A stretch of DNA of 64,000 nt, from contig PDUO01000011.1 of NCBI GenBank assembly GCA_003008705.1, positions 735,956 to 799,955 on the forward strand, given 5' to 3'. Of this stretch, positions 22,922 to 33,933 are shown one piece after another. The translations under genes were made by a program, and so were the position numbers. Within the stretch, counting starts at the first letter, position 1. Each line of letters starts with the position of its first letter. This DNA comes from Pezicula radicicola. Lineage: Eukaryota; Ascomycota; Leotiomycetes; Helotiales; Dermateaceae. The notes under the pieces were generated by a model, which saw only the letters and a program-made list of their open reading frames with translations, did no database searches and was not told where the DNA came from.

Positions 22922-23937
22922 ATGGCCAACTTACTTCCTCAGAATCTCTTCAGTGTTGCGGGGAGAACTGTTGCAATTACTGGAGGAGGTAAGCCCACCT
23001 TCACTCTTATAATTCCTTAAATGACTTTGTCTATTTTTACAATATGTTGCTTACTCTTCACAAAAGGTTCCGGTATTGGACGTATGCTCGCGAAGGGATT
23101 TTCCGTAAATGGATGTACCACAATATTGATTGATATCAATGAGCAATTACTCGCAGAATCAAAAAAAGAATCAGAAGAAGCAGCCAAGAGCGTTGGTATA
23201 CAGCAAGCTATCGTGCATACCATAGTTGCAGATCTCTCAAATAAAGAAGGCGTACAACAAGTAGTCGAAAAAGTCCTGGCCACAACCGAGACTCTCGACA
23301 TCATCATTCACTGTGCTGCATACAGACACATGAATCCAATCACATACACAACAGGCCAATCACTCGACTCACTTCAGAAAGCTACGGCTTCTACATCCTG
23401 GGAATCATGGGATCATGCTTTCCAACTCAATGTATTGGCACCGTATTTTCTAACTGCTGGTCTAATCAATTTACTTGGAACTGCAGCAAAGAAGGGAGAC
23501 GGAAGTGGATCGGTTATTCTATTTAGTAGTCCTGCTAGTGTGCATAACCACCAATTCGTGCCTGCGTATCAAACTAGCAAGGCTGCTGTAGATCATTTGA
23601 CTCGTATCCTCGCAATGGAGTTTGCAGATTTTTATAGTAAGATTTCTTATTCTACTCTATCTTATTTACATGGCTGATTATTATTTTCCATTTAGTTAGG
23701 GTGAATGCTATATCTCCAGGTCTTGTTCCTTCGGGAATGTCTGATGTAAATGATCCGACTTCGAATATCCATTTAGCTAAGGAGACACCAGCAAGGAGAG
23801 CTGGAGGGGAAGAAGATATGGTTGGTACGGCTGTTTGGCTTTCTAGTAGGGCTGGCAGTTATATGGATGGTAAGGTCGTTAGAGTAGATGGAGGAAGGCT
23901 TCTCATTTTAAAGGGTGTACTTTCCAATGGTGATTAA
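22922..23937 (+). CDS. Short-chain dehydrogenase/reductase
   Basis: Classical SDR that oxidises or reduces an alcohol/carbonyl with NAD(P). Exons 22922-22988, 23067-23636 and 23696-23937 give 292 residues. The cofactor motif TGGGSGIG is split by the first intron; the NxxG-type strand is IIHCAAYRH; active-site Ser is in ILFSSPAS and Tyr-Lys in YQTSK. The C-terminal SPGLVPSGMS and the VDGG end match fungal members. It shares its promoter with the HAD-like gene. A pathway role in aldehyde or alcohol conversion is inferred from position only. Confidence 0.92.
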
Positions 23938-24612
23938 ATAGATACTGTACAATCTCCTAACAGGATTATCAGGAGTTTGAACATCATGGTTTTTATAATT
24001 AGCTCAATGAGTCAAAAATCTGTGACTAGCTAGTATGTGACCGAGAGGATTACTGATAGGTTGCAACCATAAATATAGATTAAACTCTAGTTTTGCTGCC
24101 ACTGACGCTATGTTTAACTTCAAATCCTAGACCCCGCCAAGTTATTATGAAGCTTTCAAAGGATCATCAGTCAGGCTGACAAGGAAAGTATCTGATATGA
24201 TAATAAAATCAATGAACAGCAACAGGGGCAGCAACAGCTCCGAAGTCATGACTTTCGACACTCAACTGCTAAAAAAAAAACTGAGAACTGAGTGAGTAAA
24301 GGCACGCGTTGGTGGGATGCAAAGAGCAGGCACGTAATAATATAAGTGAGTTACCCAAGTCAAGTGAATTGTTTATATTGAGCTGTACAGCAATGCCCAT
24401 GATTTGCTAGCCATTTTCTTGTATCTATAGGTAAGACAATTGAATCAATTGCGCCTATCAAATATCTCGCTGGCTAGTTATATTCAATACCTCATGCACT
24501 TCCAGTCTTGTTCCAGGAAAAATTCACATCACATCCAGAAGGCTCGCTTATCAAGAGTCCCCAAAAGTGAACCAACAACTTCTAATTCAGCTCTCCAAAC
24601 TAAAATATCTCT
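23938..24612. other. Intergenic between convergent SDR and permease
   Basis: A 675-bp AT-rich 3'-3' gap. The overlapping frame at 24440-24751 is antisense to the permease and was not called. Confidence 0.5.
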
Positions 24613-26606
24613 CTATCCCAACATAAACCTCTTAAACCTCTTCAGAACGCCCACATTCTTCCCCTCATCAGGATTATACGGTGCCAAATCATCTCTCCTC
24701 CCAGTAACTAAATCCATTTCCATAACCTTCACCCATTCCGTCTTCTTATAAAATTTCCAAAACACAAAAAGCACAACAAAAATAACAATAACAATATAAT
24801 TAAAAATAAAATCAACATAATCGAATCCACCAATAAAAGTCGTGTATGCGGATATGATTACCAGGAAGAAATTGATGGCCGTTACGAAGTATGCTCCGTA
24901 GGGGAACCAGAGTGCTTTATATGGTAGGTCGGAGATCTGAAATCCTTGTGCTACATATGCTTTTCGCATACGGATATGTGTTACTCCAATAAATCCCCAG
25001 GCGATAAATGTTGCGGCTCCACCAATGTCAACAAGATATGTGAATACTTGTCCCGCACCAGCCGTATAGTTCAAAAGAGCTAAAAGTCCTAAGAAATTGG
25101 AGAAGATGACAGCGTAGATTGGAACTCCTTTTTCCGTGGTTTTTCCAAAGATTGCTGGTGCGCGACCTAGTTTTGATAGGGAGAGTAAAGTTCGTGAACA
25201 GATGTAGATGGAGGAATTTGCTGATGAGAGGAGTGCCGTTACGATAACCACGTTTATAAGATTTCCTGCTCCGTCCCATCCCGCATTTACTAAAGCGATA
25301 GTGAAAGGACTTTTTCCGGATTTCGTTTTGGCGCTGAGTAGAGATGGTGAATTGGCTGGACAGATGATTGAACTGAAGAAGACGAGACCGATAAAGACGA
25401 TGAGGACCCGCCAAAAGGTTTGCTTGATAGCTTTTGGTAGATCTCTCTTGGGATTTGCGCTCTCTCCCGCTGTTAGGGCTAACATTTCTGTGCCACAGTA
25501 GTAAACTGCTGCAAGCAAGAATGTCTGTCCGAATCCGTTGATTCCTGTATTGTTGAACGGACCTGGGTCTTTCCAGTATCTAAAACCAATATAATCACCT
25601 CCAATGGCTCCAGTGTTTATGAGGATAGCGATTAGGAACCCGCACATGACGCACAGGAATTTCCAGGACGCAAGCCAGAATTCCATCTCACCGTAGACGA
25701 CAACACCAAGAAGTGACCTATAGGAAGCTAGTGAGTTGCTATTCTGAGAAAAGCATTGTCAACTTGTACTGAGGTTACTTACGTGCATTGGAAGAAACCC
25801 CATGCCATTAAGATCCATCCGTAGGAGGGAACCTTGTCTGTCCAGAGACCCATCACAATTGAAAAACTGTTATATTCACCTGCTAAGTTGGTGATCCAGA
25901 GGTACCAATAGTTCCATCCCAAAGCAAAGGCTAAAGCAGGATCCATAAATCTTCCGGCCATCTGTGAGCAATGTTAGCATAGAGATTATATGAGAACCCT
26001 CTCCTAATTATTGAAACTGGTTTGAGTATCCCAGGTTAACGGCCTGCTAGATTTGGAAGTAACCGAACGTCTGAGCGAAGAACACATAATGAAGAACGTA
26101 AAGGTGGAGAAATGTACCTCTACGAACGCTCCAGGAGTTGGAAAGAGACTGGGTCACTAAGTCAGCTTCTAAATATGTGGTATAGGTGTATATGCTCACT
26201 CACGTGCTCATCTCTCCAAGACTTTGCATCACAAAGTACACATCAACTCCAATAATGAAGAAACATAGAATTGCTCCAACAGGACCAGAATACGTCAATG
26301 CATAACCTGTTCCGTACCAGATAGATGGCTAAAACCAATCATAAGTCAGCGAAGGAATTCAAACAAAAAAGGGAAAAAGAAAGCCACACGCTTGTAGGAA
26401 TGAATAATACGTACTCCCACGACACCACCCAAAGCAATCATCTGTAAATGTCTCCCCTTGAGTCCTCTCTGCAACCCATCGTCCATAACATTTCCATTCG
26501 CGGCAACGCCATGACCTAACGTCTCTCCAACAATCTCACGATCATCCGATGGCAGCGAAGCCGATTCAGCAACGACATTCTTTTCATCCATCCTTGACGA
26601 ACCCAT
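24613..26606 (-). CDS. Amino-acid permease (APC/YAT family), second copy in cluster
   Basis: Plasma-membrane amino-acid/proton symporter. Exons 26415-26606, 26204-26328, 26118-26148 (only 31 bp), 25783-25961 and 24613-25717 give 543 residues. After a charged N-terminus comes GLKGRHLQMIALGGVVG, the fungal permease entry into helix 1. The usual G-T-G-x-F is replaced by PSIWYGTGYAL, because the intron splits the motif. Conserved GWNYWYLWI, VYGEMEFW and ANSSIYICSRTLLSL blocks follow. It differs clearly from the permease at 9.6-11.4 kb, so it is a separate family member and not a recent duplicate. Divergent from the amidohydrolase. Confidence 0.9.
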
Positions 26607-27713
26607 CGTTTTTTTCTTCCTTTCCAAGCCTCGGAGTTTATCCGTCCCAGGAAAAAGAGAAACAAACAAAAACCGTTGGTTGGATCGAAAAGATTCAAAA
26701 CGTTAGAAACATTAGGAACCGTCCGGGGATGAAGCAATAAGAAGGCTTCTCTTTATCCTAGTTACTTGGCCATCTTGCTATATAGATGTGACTATTACCC
26801 CGTGGTCAGAGCAACCTTCGTCCTTCGATAACAATTACAATTAGCTTCTAGACCAAACCCAAATCCACGGTAATCCACGCCACTGGAAGAAGCTTCTTTA
26901 TCGGTACATAGCATGGATCACACCTTTTGGTAGGGTAGATTCCGTATCTTTTCAAGAGTGGGGAAATCATTTTTTCCAATGCCGGTGAGACCGGTGGGTT
27001 CTTTCGACGTGTCGAGTGGTATCTTTCTAGAAGGTCTGTACGCGTAGGCTTAATTACGCCTTATTTCCAGAAGAGCATAAAATTATCAGGATTGGCTTGG
27101 TTCTTCCGTTAGTATAGCAGCCAATTTGCTTGTCAGACACAAGCATATCCGGTAAGTCGCCAAGTATTGGCAAGCAACCCCGGGGAAATTTTAATTTTGC
27201 CTTGAACACTGTCGGAGGACGGCGCGAGATTCGTTAAGCGAGGCGCTGAGATGCGATACGGGGTAATTTTTCATCACCGTCACAACTAAGCACAGGATCC
27301 TGGATACTATACACTGTACTGTATTACAATCTTACCGAGATGCACTAGGAAGACTCCGGTAGTCTGATTCAGAATACCAGAACGTTGGGTTGAGAGATCG
27401 AAAGTGTTGCTCATAATTGCTCTATCAAAACGAAGATTGAGTGCCCCCCACTTCAACCCTGTGAGTTCTGACGTCGTAGATGCTGGCTTTTGCAGATGTA
27501 GAGTACAGAACTCGAAGCGACCTACTGGATCTATAATCGGCTTGCATCAGAAGTTGAACCATTGCAATTGTTTTGGTGAAAACGAGGCCTACAGAGAACA
27601 AACCATTCGTCGTAACAGCCTCGGAGAATAGCAAACTCGTTGATTTCGAATCCGTGAATAGCATCAGTAAATAGAAAATCGTCACCTGGAATCATTATAT
27701 ACCTACCTTTAAA
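26607..27713. promoter_or_regulatory. Divergent promoter: permease / amidohydrolase
   Basis: The longest gap inside the cluster (1.1 kb). It holds CGG-N5-CCG near 26984-26994, the palindrome CCCCGGGG near 27178, CGG direct pairs near 27210, and an AGACT..AGTCT inverted pair around CCGG at 27351-27365. The ten bases TCCGGTAGTC there also occur in the monooxygenase/VAO promoter near 13489. No gene seen. Confidence 0.4.
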
Positions 27714-29067
27714 ATGCCCGAAATCACCCTCCACACCTCAACTCTCTTCGACCCGAAGCAGAAGAAGTTCCTCTCCGACATCTCGGTATCAGTGAGTACG
27801 GAAACAGGCTTAATAACAAATGTCACAACACGCACCTTGCCACTCCCAGAAACCCTTCCAAGAGACCACATAGATCTACGTGGGAAATTTGTACTACCAG
27901 GTTTCGTGGATGCACATACTCATATATTCCTTCATTCCTACGAGTAAGTCCTACTCAATCACCTATCTACACATCTTTGCTTTCTTAATCGTTGACTTAC
28001 AATGTCTTAAAAGTGAAGCATCAGCATCCAAGCAAAAAAACGAAGAAAGCATAGCCGAGAGAATAATCCGAGCAGTAAACCACTGTAGGACAGCATTATT
28101 AGCTGGTTATACAACCTATCGAGATCTCGGATCTGAATCAATGCAAGATGCAGATGCCAATGTCAGAGACGCAATAGCACGAGGCTTAATACCAGGACCA
28201 AGACTATTCGTAGCAACAAGAGTGCTAGCAAGTACCGGATCATTCGAATCTAGAACCGAGAATAGTATGGGAGGACACTGTCTTCCATCAGGAGCTGATG
28301 CCGTTGATGGAGTGGTTGAGATTAGAAAGGCTGTTAGACGTCGTATTGCTGCTGGTGCTGATATCATCAAATTTTATGCGGATTATAGAAGAAGGATTAT
28401 GAGAGCTCCGCCTGCTCAGGTTCATCCGTATGTTCCTGGTGTTCTGCATCCGCCGAAGGATCCGAATCCGGATATTATTGTTTTCTCGCAGGAGGAGATG
28501 GATATGATTGTTTCGGAAGCGAGGCTTGCGAAGTGTCCTGTTTCTGCGCATGCTATTTCTTTGGAGGGTTCGATGATGGCTCTTAAGGCTGGTGTGAATA
28601 CAATTGAGCATGCTTGTGCTGTTAGTGATGAGATGTTTGAAGAGATGGTGCGTAGTAAGTGTATTATGGTTCCCACGCTCACTATTCTGGAGAAGCTGCG
28701 AGGAGAGGCCTTCCCAGGGATCTTGAAGCAAACGAAAAGGGCTTTTGATGCGGGAGTAAGACTTGCTTGTGGGGGCGACACGGGAACTTTCAATCATGGC
28801 GAGAATGCGAGGGAAATGGAACTTATGATTGAGGCTGGAATTCCACTCGAGGATGTACTCGAAGCTGGCACAGTTGGTGGATGGGAGTCTTGCGGTGGTG
28901 ACTTATGCGGGAGAAGATTTGGCTGGTTTGAGGAGGGTCTGCAGGCTGATATCATTGCATTGGAAGCTGATCCAAGATTAGACAAGGTGGCTTTAAGGAA
29001 GGTGGATTTCGTGATGAAAGATTCAAAAGTATGGAAGTTGAATGGGAACGCCATTGGCATGATATAA
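27714..29067 (+). CDS. Metal-dependent amidohydrolase (imidazolonepropionase-like)
   Basis: Hydrolyses an amide or C-N bond. Exons 27714-27943 and 28014-29067 give 427 residues. The metal-binding HxH sits in LPGFVDAHTHIFLHS at the end of strand 1, a further metal histidine is in VSAHAIS, another in NTIEHAC, and the late catalytic aspartate in ACGGDTGTF. The N-terminal and C-terminal beta-sandwich segments (for example GLQADIIALEADP) are typical of the composite-domain amidohydrolases often annotated as imidazolonepropionase or Xaa-Pro dipeptidase-like. No signal peptide, hence cytosolic. It shares a promoter with the second permease, so it may open the imported substrate (inference). Confidence 0.92.
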
Positions 29068-29237
29068 ATATATAGATTGGAAGTAACGGCGCAGACTATG
29101 CAGATGATGCCATGTATACGAAGCCAATTGTACGCAAACGCCAAGCTAAAAGTAAAATCTAAATGCACGATTTGCTCAAGTGACTTGAACCCACTTTGAA
29201 ATTGACAAGGCAAATACATTCATCTAGATCCCAGAAC

Positions 29238-31120
29238 TTAATCGGCCAAGCCGAATGTCGCTTCCTGCGACTTCTGAATACACTTCTCTAACGCAGCTGC
29301 ATCGCGAGGCTCAAAGGTTGCCATAAAGTCCTTTGGGATTGCACCTGCACCAGTAGTATCGCGGTTGTAGTCAATATAGTGGGTTGGTGGAGGCGCGGTC
29401 TTGCTGCCGGTCATTTTAAAAGAGAGTATCAATCTGAAGAAGATCGAGTACAAAATCTTGTTCGAGAAATTGACGGCAGTACACATACGAGCTCCTGCCC
29501 CGAATGAGAAGTGGTATGGTGGTGGGACATCAAATCTGGTGTCCTTTTCAAGCCAACGTTCTGGGCGGAATTGGTCGGCGTCAGGACCATATTTGGTTTT
29601 GTCTCATAAATTAGTCAACAAGTTAAAAACTGGGGGAGAGTGTCATATACCATGGTTGATAGCTTGTGCATTGATGTAGACTAGAATACCCTTTGGAATA
29701 GTGGCACCTTGGTAACTGAATTCTTGATAGGTCTGACGTGGAGGAAGCAGATGGAGTGGTGGGTAGAATCGTAATGTCTCACGAACGAAAGCCTAGCAGC
29801 CGACAGTTAGCGAATATACCTGGAGATGGCAAATGAGTTTTTCTTCTTACGGAAATGTATGTAGACTTCTCTTCTAGGACACCTTGGACAAATGCCTCTT
29901 CCATGCTGCCGTAATGACTTATGATATCTTCATAAGCACGCTGCTGAATGGCTTGTCCTGCGGGTGAAGACAAGAAGCCTATTCCAATTATCGCAGTCGA
30001 AAATACAGTTTCAAACCCACCTGACATCAGGCCTCCAAGAATAGTTCGGATATCATCTATCGTAGCTCGTTAGATGATAGTCCACAACATCGAGGTCGGG
30101 TGACTTTACGTTTTGTGAGCTTTTCCTCATCATCAACCAACAATCCCTGCGCCACACAAGGCTTTCCACTTCCTAACTTGACCTTCTCTCGAGCATTTTC
30201 AAGAAGTGCAGCTAACCACGTATCTCTTCTTCCTCGAACTTCGGTTGCGACTGCGGCTCTCTTTTTATCCTTGAAAAATTCTAAACGTAGATACGGTATG
30301 TAGTCCTGGGCATTGGAATTTGTGCTTCGAAAGGTACTAATGGTGTTGGCGTCTGAAAGGATGCCCAACAACAAGGGATCCTTGATATCAGAGAAGCGGC
30401 GACCATAACAGAACATCATCATTATATTCAGAGCGAGTCTTTTCTGATAGATGTGAGGCATTATTTCCAATGCCCCCTTTTTGCTATCCTCATACAGACC
30501 AGAAATAACACCACAAGTCTCAAGATCCAGCATGGGCTGTAGCTTTCGAACTATTCTTCAATGTTAGCAGTATCTCTAGAAAGAAGACTGAGGAACAATT
30601 GAGATACGATTTAGGTCCTTCCGGACATAATTTAGTATGGAATAAATATAAAGGGATTTTACGAACTTTCAGGCCCAGTTGTGTAGGATCCTACTACTCG
30701 TCTCTGCTTCTTCGTGCGTTCATCCCAGGGATTCATCCCAATAGTGGATGCAGAGGTCTTCGAAACGACTCCATGGAAAGTATATAAACGAGGCCGGTCG
30801 GTAGTGGCTGTCTGTCGAGTGACAATGAATTCTCGAGCAGCATCAAAGGAGTTGAGAATTATAGCGCGTCGGTTCCCAAATCTAATCTGATACACTGGCC
30901 ATAGATTGGAGAGAGACCAACGCTCTGCAGTGGAAGCATGGTCATTTCCTAGCATGTAAAGGTGCCCTGCTATTAGACTTCCATTTGGGATCTCGGGTAG
31001 TCCTTTAATACGTGCGAAGTCGACATAGAAAAAGCGCAAGTACAAGAAGACCAAAACACCAAGTCCCGCGACCAAAATGATGGCTATTGCCTGATAACGG
31101 ACGTCGAGGAGTGTATCCAT
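29238..31120 (-). CDS. Cytochrome P450, CYP504 (phenylacetate hydroxylase)-like
   Basis: Haem monooxygenase resembling fungal phenylacetate hydroxylases. Exons 30667-31120, 30110-30550, 29851-30056, 29651-29792 and 29238-29602 give 535 residues. N-terminal membrane anchor (about 9-30), then GLPEIPNGSLIAGHLYMLG and LNSFDAAREFIVTRQTA, both characteristic of CYP504. K-helix ExxR is VRETLRFYPP. The haem loop is FSFGAGARMCTAVNFSN: the cysteine is present and the residue two after it is Ala instead of Gly. The first intron uses an unusual GTTCGT donor, chosen because it preserves frame and length against CYP504. Phenylacetate hydroxylation is the family role; the actual substrate may be another aryl-acetate. 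Confidence 0.87.
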
Positions 31121-31770
31121 GGATGTCGGTCACGTGACAGAATTTATCTTTAAACTCCCAAAAATATTTTCCGAGATAGAAAGTGACGAAGTTGGCGTTC
31201 CCAAAGCAATTTGTCCTGTCATTGATAAGAAATTCTGGACTGGGAAAGAATGTAATTGTAGGGAATTCTATGGATGTTGAGAGTGAAAGATCCCACGCCG
31301 ATTTCCGTGCCGGAGAACTGCGTGAATTGAGGCAAGTTTAGCGCTATATTGCGCTTAAGATTACTTTCTCTCTTCGCGAAATTCCGAATTTGAATTACGA
31401 ATCTTTAGATGGCGCGGTTCATTGGACGTGCTATTATTTGGAGTTTTTATATGGCCTCTGGTATGAAGTGGATTTAGTCTCAAGTTACTTAGAAGTTCAA
31501 AACTACGACGGCAACCACCATTGAGAACAGGACTAGCAAAACGAAGCAGAAGGATCCACTTACAGCTTCGCGTTCTTCAGATATGCGCATATTGTGATCT
31601 ATTGGTCCAAAAAAAAGGGCTGTTCCTCGCCTTGTTTCTGTTCTTCGCGGTAATTACAAATGATGTCTGTAACAAAGCCAAGTTAGTAATTACCAAAAGA
31701 TGATTTGCTGCTATAGAAGCTCTGACAATGGTACCAACAGTAAGTGATAGGCTAGTAAACCTCACGAGCA
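31121..31770. other. Upstream of the CYP504-like gene and downstream of a regulator gene
   Basis: A 650-bp gap with no supported gene; small frames overlap on both strands without domains. Confidence 0.5.
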
Positions 31771-33619
31771 TTAGATAACGCCGGCAACTTTCCTCCAAAC
31801 TTCGTGATATTCTTTTCCGCCTTTCCAGAGAGGAGCGCAAAAGGCCATGACCTCGGAACACTTAAGTAAAGGCCCGATGCAGTTTTCGGTTCCTGCCCAT
31901 CCACTCGTCATCCCAACAACAAGAACACAACCTGCAGTGAAAGCCTTCGAGCTCGCCATTAAAGGTGGAATGAAAACATCGCCTGAGCTTACAACACCAT
32001 GAATTAAGCTGACTAACTGAATAGCTGCACGTAAGACTGTGGTGCGAATAGTAGATAAATCTGCAGGCCCTGGGTGATTGAGCGTGGAAGAACATAGATC
32101 ACACGGCATGTGATTGACACAAATTGGGAAGAAGAGGATCCAACTCTCCAGCACGAGCGGATTCTGAAAGGGGAGCTGGTCCAGACTAGCTATCAGATGA
32201 AACGTTGCCGGCGACATCGGACAATGATTAGTCTCTACAGGGGCTTCAGATCCAAATAAGTGTGTTGATATCTGCATGTAAGTCTCGAATATCAAATCTT
32301 CTTGTGTGCCGCTCAAATTCTTGCAGCCACTTAACATGCTTGGCCTCTGAAATATTACGCGGAGGGGCCTAATTGGAAAGTTATCTTCTGAAAGTGCAAT
32401 TCAAACAAGAGCAACTTGCCTTTCAATAGAATGCAATACTGACATGAGCTGCCTTTTATCAGCGTCGGAAAGTTGGCTTGGCTGGTTTTCTGGGTCTGCA
32501 TTCTCTGTCGGGAGTGCCATAGTATCCTGTTCAAGTCGATGCCAGCCCAATTCGAGGCAGAATCTAATTGCAAAGCCAAGAAGTTCCCATATGATAGCCT
32601 TCTCAGAATCCGTAAGTTCGTAGACCAAGAGCAGCAGAAGCGCTACAACCGCTTCATCATCTCTCATTGCAACAATAGATATTGCTAGCTCACCAGCCCA
32701 ATCTCTGGCTACTTTTGCGATTGTCTTCCAGGATGGAACATGATAACTCTTGTGGGATGCCGCTATAGCACATGCGATTAACACCTTGAACCTCTCCAGC
32801 TCTGTGAGATGCTTCAGCGAGGTCTCGGTCTCAGTAGCGAAGTTTGACAGCTTGATAGGATACAGTGGTCGAATGCACCTATCATAATGTGCAAGCAAGA
32901 GCCTGATTGCACTTGGTGATATGATACTGCGATCTAGTTTGGAGATATCACAAACCTCCTCGGTACCCTCTGCTCCAACTAGAATGGGAGGAGGTGTTAT
33001 GGCAAAATCTAGTGAAAGAAGTCTACTGATAGCTGAGCATCCAATAATGGCGGGTGGTGAAGGGCCTAAATACAGGTACTGGCCGCTTTTTGAAGCCAGT
33101 ATATGATGAGCGGGTGTTTGATTGGAGGGATTGCTGATCGGGTGTGCGTGTTGAAGTTCCCTAGTTTTTGATCAGAAAATCTGCTCCTACCATCAGAAGT
33201 AAACTAACCTACCCATCTGTTTGAAACTTCTGCACTGATAGAAGTGAATTCAACTCATTGATCCGATCGTAGAGGCCCTTGATGTAGCTGCGGATCATGT
33301 GATTAGGAATATTCCAGCCATTATTCGGCCAGACTACGCACCTTCTAGGTATATTTTCCTGGAGAATATCGTCTCTAAACGAGCATTGGAAGTTGACCTG
33401 AATACATTAGCATGCATTTAGGGTATATAGATACTATATCCGTTACTTACCTTCGCACAATTGGCACAGGCTGGGAGAAGAGCATCACACTTTTGGCCAC
33501 ATTAGGCACCATTCTAATGTCAACAATGGAGCAAGTGGTACCTTGATCCTCCGGGTTCGACATCTATTGCATGTCTGGAGCATGTTGAACTCGTCCTTGC
33601 TACGCTGCTTGACTGGCAT
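31771..33619 (-). CDS. Zn2Cys6 transcription factor (cluster regulator candidate 1)
   Basis: Nuclear DNA-binding regulator. Exons 33542-33619, 33451-33489, 33342-33397, 33213-33287, 32420-33160 and 31771-32368 sum to 529 codons. The six-cysteine zinc cluster CNRCRTRRIKCDALLPACANC is spread over exons 1-2, with the sixth Cys in exon 3 (NFQCSF). A short coiled coil follows (YDRINELNSLLSVQ), then the fungal middle homology region (GPSPPAIIGCSAISRLL; LLLAHYDRCIRPLYP). The last intron (32369-32419) has a GC donor (GCAAGT); only this choice aligns the ER..QRP motif of the family. It is head to head with a second Zn2Cys6 gene. Probable pathway-specific regulator, targets unproven. Confidence 0.85.
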
Positions 33620-33933
33620 CAATCCTAAAGGATAGGAGTATGTAGACGACAGATATTATGCCCGAACTTCATACTTCAGGAACTGACCTGAATACTAGAA
33701 GCGTATCTATAGGCATGCAGTGAGGTAAAGAAAGTAGGCGACTTGTGTGTGTTCTAAAGGTTGGCATCGCGTTCCCCGCGATCTCCAGGATTCCAGATTG
33801 TATGCCAAGCATTACTCGAGTATCAGTATCACATGACCCCCTGTGGAGCCGGTCGTCCTTGCCCGTCTCCTTCTCCTTCTCCTTCTCCTTCTTCTCGTCT
33901 TACTCTCTCAATTGTGTATATTCACCGACCCTG
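33620..33933. promoter_or_regulatory. Divergent promoter between two Zn2Cys6 genes
   Basis: A 314-bp shared promoter with a pyrimidine tract of CTTCTC repeats at about 33865-33898, just upstream of the plus-strand start. Such tracts are common in fungal core promoters. Confidence 0.45.

Noticed and set aside
28288..29219. Long minus-strand frames opposite the amidohydrolase
   Set aside because: They mirror a strongly conserved plus-strand gene and show no domain.
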